Shown here piece after piece: positions 59,736 through 64,000 of a stretch of DNA of 64,000 bases (position 1 is the stretch's first letter; every line of letters starts with the position of its first letter). The stretch is from Bordetella sp. 02P26C-1 (GTDB lineage: Bacteria > Pseudomonadota > Gammaproteobacteria > Burkholderiales > Burkholderiaceae_B), in assembly GCF_009763255.1 (NCBI RefSeq), contig NZ_WSJB01000004.1:142002-206001 (forward strand), in the 5' to 3' direction. The notes under the pieces were generated by a model that saw only the letters and a list, made by a program, of their open reading frames with translations, had not been told where the DNA came from and searched no databases. A program made the translations under genes and the position numbers.

Positions 59736-60470
59736 ATGAACACGCAAAACGCAAATCCCGTCCGAAAAATCCTGGTCGTTGACGACGATCCTCGGCTGCG
59801 CGACCTGCTGCGCCGGTATCTGTCCGAACAGGGATTCAACGTCTTCGTCGCCGAAGACGCAAAAGAAATGGGCAAGCTCTGGCAGCGCGAGCATTTTGAT
59901 CTGCTCGTTCTGGATTTGATGTTGCCCGGCGAAGATGGTCTGTCCATCTGCCGTCGACTGCGCGGCGGTCACGACAATACGCCCATCATCATGCTGACCG
60001 CCAAGGCCGAAGAGATCGACCGTATCGTTGGCCTGGAAATGGGTGCGGATGATTATCTGTCCAAGCCCTTTAACCCACGAGAGCTGCTGGCGCGCATCAA
60101 CGCGATTCTGCGCCGCCGTGGCACCGAGGAACATCCGGGCGCGCCCAGCCAGGAAAACGAGTCGATCGTTTTCGGGCCGTACGTGCTCAACTTGTCCACG
60201 CGCACCCTCACCCGTAATAACGAACAAGTGCCGATCACCACGGGTGAATTCTCTGTACTGAAGGTCTTTGCTCGTCACCCGAAGATCCCGCTATCGCGCG
60301 ACAAGCTGATGGAACTGGCGCGTGGTCGCGAATACGAGGCTTTCGACCGCAGCCTGGACGTGCAAATTTCGCGTCTGCGCAAACTGATCGAACCCAATCC
60401 CTCCAAGCCGGTATTCATTCAAACGGTTTGGGGCCTGGGCTACGTCTTTGTGCCGGACGGCGGTAGTTGA
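59736..60470 (+). CDS. risA: OmpR-family response regulator RisA
   Basis: DNA-binding regulator of 244 residues. The receiver domain has the acidic pocket DDD at 16-18, phospho-acceptor Asp60 in LLVLDLMLP, and the switch residues in LTAKAEE and DDYLSKPF. The winged-helix domain follows from about 145 (FGPYVLNLSTRTLTRN, DVQISRLRKLIEP, IQTVWGLGYVFVPDG). I recognise the N-terminal sequence as close to Bordetella RisA, which controls acid, motility and virulence genes. The sensor risS follows after 34 bases. Confidence 0.93.
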   Translation: MNTQNANPVRKILVVDDDPRLRDLLRRYLSEQGFNVFVAEDAKEMGKLWQREHFDLLVLDLMLPGEDGLSICRRLRGGHDNTPIIMLTAKAEEIDRIVGLEMGADDYLSKPFNPRELLARINAILRRRGTEEHPGAPSQENESIVFGPYVLNLSTRTLTRNNEQVPITTGEFSVLKVFARHPKIPLSRDKLMELARGREYEAFDRSLDVQISRLRKLIEPNPSKPVFIQTVWGLGYVFVPDGGS

Positions 60471-60504
60471 TCTGTCCCTCGGCTTTTAATCAGCACAACT
60501 TGTA

Positions 60505-61902
60505 GTGTCGTCCGGAGTGCGCAAGCTTTCGCGAAGCCTGACTTCTCGTCTCAGGCTGGGGCTGTTCGGCCGTACGTTCCTGTTGCTGGCCGCCCTCATG
60601 CTCGTGAGCCTGGGGGCGTGGCTGCAAGTGTTTTTCAGCATGGAGCTCGGGCCCCGCGCCAATCAAATGGCGCAACGCGTGATCACTGCTGTCAATATCA
60701 CGCGTACGGCCCTGATCTACTCCGACGACGCCGAGCGCAGCAAGCTATTGCTGGACTTGGCCACCAATGAAGGTATCCAGGTCTATCCGCGTGAAGTCAC
60801 CGATTTCACGCAGCCGCTGCCGGACGACGAATACTGGCAACGGGTGGCCGACCACATCCGAGCGCGTTTTGGTCCCGAGACCCAGATTGTCTGGGCGGTT
60901 AACCAAGTGCCCGGTTTCTGGGTCAGCTTCCATATCAACCAGGATCTGTACTGGTTGGTCTTCGAGCGCGAGCAAATTGGCCTGACTGGCGGGATCGAAT
61001 GGCTGGGCTGGGGCGCCACGGCGCTACTGCTCTCCCTGATCGGCGCCGCGGTGAGCGTGGGCTTTGTCAACCGCCCGCTATCGCGCCTGGCGCGTGCCGC
61101 CCAGGTGCTCTCGCGCGGAGAAACCCCCGCCCCCTTGCCCGAAAATGGTCCATTAGAGATCCGCGATCTCAACGCCTCGTTCAACCGCATGGCAAAAGAC
61201 TTGCGGCAAGCGGAAGCCGACCGCGAACTCATGCTCGCGGGCATCTCGCACGATCTGCGAACCCCGCTGGCACGCATGCGGCTCGAAATCGAAATGAGCG
61301 GCATCTCCGAAGACGCGCGCCAGGCGATCGACGATGACCTCGCGCAAATCGACCACAGTATCGGTCAACTGATGGAATACGCTCGCCCTGCTGGCACACT
61401 GCCTCAGATGGCGACGGATATCTCGGCCGTCCTCACGGAACTTTACGAGCGGGAACGCAGTCACACCATCTCGCTAGGGGGAACGCTGGACGCGAAGATC
61501 GCGCCGGGGCTGTATGCACGGGTGACCGCGCTGGATTTAAAACGCGTGGTCAGCAACCTCATCGAAAACGCCCGCCGGTATGGCAAATCAGCGGACGGCC
61601 AACCTCATCTCGAGATGAGCCTGCGCGCCGAGGGCAATACGTTGGTCATCGAGGTCTCTGATCGTGGCCCCGGGATCGCCCCCGAGGATGTGGATCGTCT
61701 CCTGCGGCCGTTTTCGCGTGGCGAGGTGGCGCGCACCGGGGTGAGCGGCGCGGGTCTCGGTTTAGCGATCGTCGAGCGCTTGCTCAAGCACGTGGGCGGA
61801 TCGCTCAGAATGCTGGAGCGCCCGGGCGGCGGCTTGAGGGCGCGTATAGAGATTCCTAAAGCCAAATTTAGGAATTATCAATTAGACAGCGATAACCAAT
61901 AG
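60505..61902 (+). CDS. risS: Sensor histidine kinase RisS (EnvZ type)
   Basis: Inner-membrane sensor kinase of 465 residues. Two membrane segments (about 23-45 and 165-188) bracket a periplasmic loop of about 120 residues, followed by HAMP (FVNRPLSRLARAAQVLSRGE), the phospho-acceptor His249 in GISHDLRTPLARM, and the ATPase domain with N-box NLIENARRYG, DRGPGIAPED and GAGLGLAIVERLL. The start is uncertain: GTG at 60505 is listed, GTG at 60517 is an alternative, and neither has a strong ribosome site. It forms an operon with risA. Confidence 0.92.
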   Translation: MSSGVRKLSRSLTSRLRLGLFGRTFLLLAALMLVSLGAWLQVFFSMELGPRANQMAQRVITAVNITRTALIYSDDAERSKLLLDLATNEGIQVYPREVTDFTQPLPDDEYWQRVADHIRARFGPETQIVWAVNQVPGFWVSFHINQDLYWLVFEREQIGLTGGIEWLGWGATALLLSLIGAAVSVGFVNRPLSRLARAAQVLSRGETPAPLPENGPLEIRDLNASFNRMAKDLRQAEADRELMLAGISHDLRTPLARMRLEIEMSGISEDARQAIDDDLAQIDHSIGQLMEYARPAGTLPQMATDISAVLTELYERERSHTISLGGTLDAKIAPGLYARVTALDLKRVVSNLIENARRYGKSADGQPHLEMSLRAEGNTLVIEVSDRGPGIAPEDVDRLLRPFSRGEVARTGVSGAGLGLAIVERLLKHVGGSLRMLERPGGGLRARIEIPKAKFRNYQLDSDNQ

Positions 61903-61971
61903 CGTAAAATGTGGTTTTAGCGCACCAATTATTGCGTGCCTTAATTCACCCAACAACTAACGGGAGTACTC

Positions 61972-62520
61972 ATGAAAACTGTTGGCGACAAGCTCGAGCC
62001 TTTCAAGGTCACCGGCGTTAAGCCCGGCTTCAATCATCACGAAGAAAACGGTGTCTCGGCCTTCGAAGAAATCACCGAAAGCTCGTTCCCCGGCAAGTGG
62101 AAAGTGATCTACTTCTACCCGAAGGACTTCACCTTCGTGTGCCCGACCGAAATCGTCGGCTTCAACAAGCTGGCTAAGGATTTCGAAGACCGCGACGCCG
62201 TTCTGCTGGGCGGTTCGACGGACAACGAATTCGTGAAGCTGGCATGGCGCCGTGAGCATCCGGACCTGAACAAGCTGGGTCACTACCAATTCGGCGACAC
62301 GACCGGTTCGTTGATCGACCAACTGGGCGTGCGTGAGAAGGAAGCTGGCGTTGCTCTGCGCGCTACCTTCATCGTTGACCCCGACAACACGATCCAACAC
62401 GTTTCGGTGAACAACCTGAACGTGGGTCGTAGCCCCGAGGAAGTTCTGCGTTTGCTCGACGGTCTGCAAACCGACGAGCTCTGCCCGTGCAACCGTAACG
62501 TTGGCGGCGCAACGCTGTAA
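61972..62520 (+). CDS. ahpC: Alkyl hydroperoxide reductase AhpC (AhpD-linked type)
   Basis: Two-cysteine peroxiredoxin of 182 residues that reduces hydrogen and organic peroxides. The peroxidatic Cys57 is in DFTFVCPTE. The C-terminus has Cys171 and Cys173 (ELCPCNRNVGG), the pattern of the mycobacterial type that uses AhpD, not AhpF, as reductant. GGGAG is seven bases before the ATG. A strong hairpin separates it from ahpD. No oxyR is in the window. Confidence 0.95.
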   Translation: MKTVGDKLEPFKVTGVKPGFNHHEENGVSAFEEITESSFPGKWKVIYFYPKDFTFVCPTEIVGFNKLAKDFEDRDAVLLGGSTDNEFVKLAWRREHPDLNKLGHYQFGDTTGSLIDQLGVREKEAGVALRATFIVDPDNTIQHVSVNNLNVGRSPEEVLRLLDGLQTDELCPCNRNVGGATL

Positions 62521-62527
62521 TATTTCC

Positions 62528-62550
62528 AGCCCGGCCCTGCCGGGCTTTTC
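62528..62550 (+). terminator. Hairpin between ahpC and ahpD
   Basis: AGCCCGGC (62528-62535) and GCCGGGCT (62539-62546) form an 8-base stem with a CCT loop and are followed by TTTC. It would stop part of the transcripts after ahpC and leave ahpD at a lower level. Confidence 0.75.
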
Positions 62551-62575
62551 CAGATTCAGATTATAGGTAAAAACT

Positions 62576-63094
62576 ATGGAATTCCTCTCAGCAATCAAAG
62601 AACAACTGCCAGACTGGGCCAAAGATATACGCCTGAATCTGGACGCGGTGATCTCGCGTTCGACGCTGGCTCCCGAGGATGCCGTTGGCGCTGCCCTGTC
62701 GGCTGCCTTTGCCGCACGTAGCCCGGTGTTGATCGAAGCATTCAAGAGTGGCCTGTCCGAAACCGACGCGAATGCCGCATTGACGGCTTCGGCGTTGATG
62801 GGCATGAACAACATGTGGTACCCGTATGTTGAAATGACCGGCGACAGCCAACTGAAGAGCTTGCCTGCTCAGCTGCGTATGAACGCTTATGCGACGCATG
62901 GTGGCGTGGATAAGAAGCGCTTTGAATTGTTCGCGCTGACGGCCTCGATCGTGGGCAAGTGCCATTTCTGCGTGCAATCGCACTATGAAAACCTGAAGAA
63001 GGATGGCTTTACTGTCGAGCAATTGCGCGATGCGGGTCGGATCGCTGCGGTGGTCAATGCGGCTGCGCTTTCGTTGGCTGCTCAAGGTAAGTAA
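62576..63094 (+). CDS. ahpD: Alkyl hydroperoxidase AhpD
   Basis: Reductase partner of AhpC, with thiol peroxidase activity of its own. The 172-residue all-helical protein has the catalytic CHFC at residues 129-132 followed by VQSH, and Glu117 in RFELFALTAS for the proton relay. Mycobacterial AhpD uses the dihydrolipoamide system as electron source. Directly after ahpC. Confidence 0.95.
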   Translation: MEFLSAIKEQLPDWAKDIRLNLDAVISRSTLAPEDAVGAALSAAFAARSPVLIEAFKSGLSETDANAALTASALMGMNNMWYPYVEMTGDSQLKSLPAQLRMNAYATHGGVDKKRFELFALTASIVGKCHFCVQSHYENLKKDGFTVEQLRDAGRIAAVVNAAALSLAAQGK

Positions 63095-63146
63095 AAAGGT
63101 TTCCTCTTTACGCTCGGGGGGTTTGATCTCGAGCGTTGAGGCTATT

Positions 63147-63187
63147 AAGGGCGTCTCTGGTTTTGCCGGAGACGCCCTTGCTGTTTT
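63147..63187 (+). terminator. Rho-independent terminator of ahpD
   Basis: AAGGGCGTCTCTGG (63147-63160) pairs with CCGGAGACGCCCTT (63166-63179), with one G-T pair, and is followed by GCTGTTTTTTGG. About 52 bases after the ahpD stop. Confidence 0.85.
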
Positions 63188-63234
63188 TTGGGCTGCTGGT
63201 TTGTGGGCGTGCGGGTCGGGATCTTGCTTAAGGC

Positions 63235-63394
63235 GTCGAAGTGGGGCTGTGGGGGTATGGGGGCTTCACGGCGTCGGTCGGACGCCTGCGCGTCCGACAC
63301 CGCTTCGCTCGTCTCGTCCGCGCCTTCGCGCTCCCTTCGACTTCCGCTCGCTCGACGCCGAGGCGCCCCCACACCCCCACAGCCCCACTTCGAC
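63235..63394 (-). repeat. Palindromic element R2 (core related to R1, own arms)
   Basis: Arms 63235-63264 and 63365-63394 are complementary over 30 bases with one G-T mismatch. Read on the minus strand, the 100-base core starts GCCTCGG and ends CGTGAA exactly like R1. The inner stem is CGGCGTCG/CGACGCCG (63353-63360 with 63269-63276) and the hairpin is GTCGGACGC-GCAG-GCGTCCGAC (63277-63298). Both stems differ from R1 yet still pair. Confidence 0.87.
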
Positions 63395-63488
63395 TCGCGT
63401 TGTGCTTGATTGAACGGGCGCTGGGACGAGGGGTGTGCTTAGGCTTCGTAGGCGACTGGGATGGTGGGGAGGAAGATTTTGCGGGGCT

Positions 63489-63526
63489 GCTCAGAGCAGG
63501 CGCCTACGGGTGCGCCTGCTCTGAGC
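63489..63526 (+). repeat. Perfect 15-base hairpin
   Basis: GCTCAGAGCAGGCGC (63489-63503) and its exact complement (63512-63526) enclose the 8-base loop CTACGGGT. There is no T-run. It lies between R2 and R3 and is not part of either. Confidence 0.8.
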
Positions 63527-63564
63527 GTTCGTTAGCGTAGTGCGAGAGTCCTCTACCCAAAGGC

Positions 63565-63690
63565 GCGAGAGCGTCGACTTGAGGGCGAAGACGGTCTACT
63601 TGGCGGCCAAGAACATTTATTAGAGGGCAACGGCTGTTTGCTTGGTAGATGCCAAAGACCGTGTACTTAGCGGCGAAGAAGACCCATTCA
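63565..63690 (+). repeat. Degenerate tandem repeats of about 22-25 bases
   Basis: About five units can be aligned: GTCGACTTGAGGGCGAAGAC, GTCTACTTGGCGGCCAAGAA, ATTTATTAGAGGGCAACGGC, GTTTGCTTGGTAGATGCCAA and GTGTACTTAGCGGCGAAGAA. The shared pattern is GTnTACTTnGnGGCnAAGAnC. The units have drifted and frames are not maintained. Confidence 0.5.
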
Positions 63691-63876
63691 AAGGTGTAAG
63701 GCCATCAACCCAAGCAACCACAGCGCATGCCACAAAGACACCCCGACGCGAATTACGGGCGCGCAGGGCGCCCGCAATTCGCAGCCCTGCAAGACCTTCC
63801 AAACTAAAAACTACGCCAGCAAAAAGGCCAAGCAAAACACCCGCCCCGCCGACGGCGCAATCCCGCACCCCTGCCA

Positions 63877-64000
63877 GTCGAGGCGAGGCTATTGGGCTGC
63901 GAGGGCGCCTCAAAGCCGAGCGAGCGGAAGTCGAAGGGAGCGCGAAGGCGCGGACGAGACGAGCGACGCGGTGTCCGGCGCCCGGGCGCCGGACCGGCTT
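63877..64000 (+). repeat. Palindromic element R3 (left arm and most of core; cut by window edge)
   Basis: The left arm 63877-63906 starts GTCGAGGCGAGGCTATTGGG and resembles the arms of R1 and R2. The core from 63907 opens GCCTC, shares its central 56-base stretch with R2 at all but one position, and has its own inner stem AAGCCG/CGGCTT (63913-63918 with 63995-64000) and hairpin GTCCGGCGC-CCGG-GCGCCGGAC (63973-63994). The right arm must lie beyond the window. Confidence 0.85.

Larger units (their letters stand above)
63188..64000. other. 813-base region after ahpD, repeat-rich, no gene
   Basis: Contains palindromic elements R2 (63235-63394) and R3 (63877 to beyond the edge), a 15-base hairpin and a set of degenerate tandem repeats. 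Open frames here lack a ribosome site and similarity, so I call no gene. Confidence 0.7.

Noticed and set aside
61903..61971. OxyR binding site before ahpC
   Set aside because: The region is AT-rich, but I could not find the spaced ATAG/CTAT tetranucleotides with enough agreement to call it.
63188..64000. Insertion sequence ends or a small transposase gene
   Set aside because: No open frame with transposase motifs and no direct repeats at the borders that I can see.

Overview
The window is chromosomal DNA of a betaproteobacterium, most likely of the family Alcaligenaceae (Bordetella, Achromobacter, Castellaniella and relatives). The pointers are an OmpR-type regulator and sensor pair that I recognise as Bordetella RisA/RisS, a Par27-type parvulin, a single-chain TsaB-RimI fusion, the msrP-msrQ pair, an intracellular PHA depolymerase, and an unlinked rsxB beside nth. 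I see about 58 protein genes, one of them cut by the left edge, and no rRNA, tRNA, CRISPR array, prophage or recognisable insertion sequence.

Layout. 1-4.3 kb, minus strand: yceD-rpmF-plsX-fabH-fabD-fabG, a fatty-acid and phospholipid operon. 4.6-6.7 kb, plus: maf, an RsmI-like methylase and a lipoprotein amidase. 6.7-10 kb, minus: msrQ/msrP, a HAD phosphatase and rluC, with rluC divergent from rne (10.5-13.9 kb), which has a long structured leader. 14-24 kb, minus: a YdeP-type molybdo-oxidoreductase, pagL, accD, trpA, trpB, argE and relA. 24-31.6 kb: mtfA, a flavodoxin-like gene, ridA-like, pncB, fdxA, fpr, phaZ, rsxB and nth. 31.7-36.4 kb, plus: a complete branched-chain-type (HAAT) ABC transporter, then an orphan betaine-type binding protein and a branched-chain-aminotransferase-like enzyme. 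39-44 kb, minus: a second HAAT transporter whose LivM and LivG are fused in one chain. 44.3-46.3 kb: the biotin ECF transporter bioMNY. 46.3-48.4 kb: msrB, yciB, bolA-like, par27. 48.7-55.5 kb, minus: ligA, zipA, smc. 55.7-59.6 kb: lplT, a family-4 uracil-DNA glycosylase, tsaB-rimI. 59.7-63.1 kb, plus: risA, risS, ahpC, ahpD. The last 0.9 kb is non-coding and rich in repeats.

Most genes are housekeeping. They group into envelope lipid synthesis (fab/plsX/accD, lplT, pagL), amino-acid uptake and metabolism (two liv systems, trpBA, argE, aminotransferase), repair of oxidised proteins and peroxide defence (msrPQ, msrB, ahpCD), RNA control (rne, rluC, relA) and chromosome upkeep (smc, ligA, zipA, nth, UDG).

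The most unusual signal is non-coding. Five large palindromic elements (25614-25767, 38529-38655, 38793-38891, 63235-63394 and 63877 to beyond the window end) all lie at gene 3' ends. Each has a conserved core inside two long arms that are complementary to each other within a copy but differ between copies. The internal stems also change in a compensating way. This looks like a repeat family that is conserved as a folded nucleic-acid structure. I cannot assign it to a named family without a database search.
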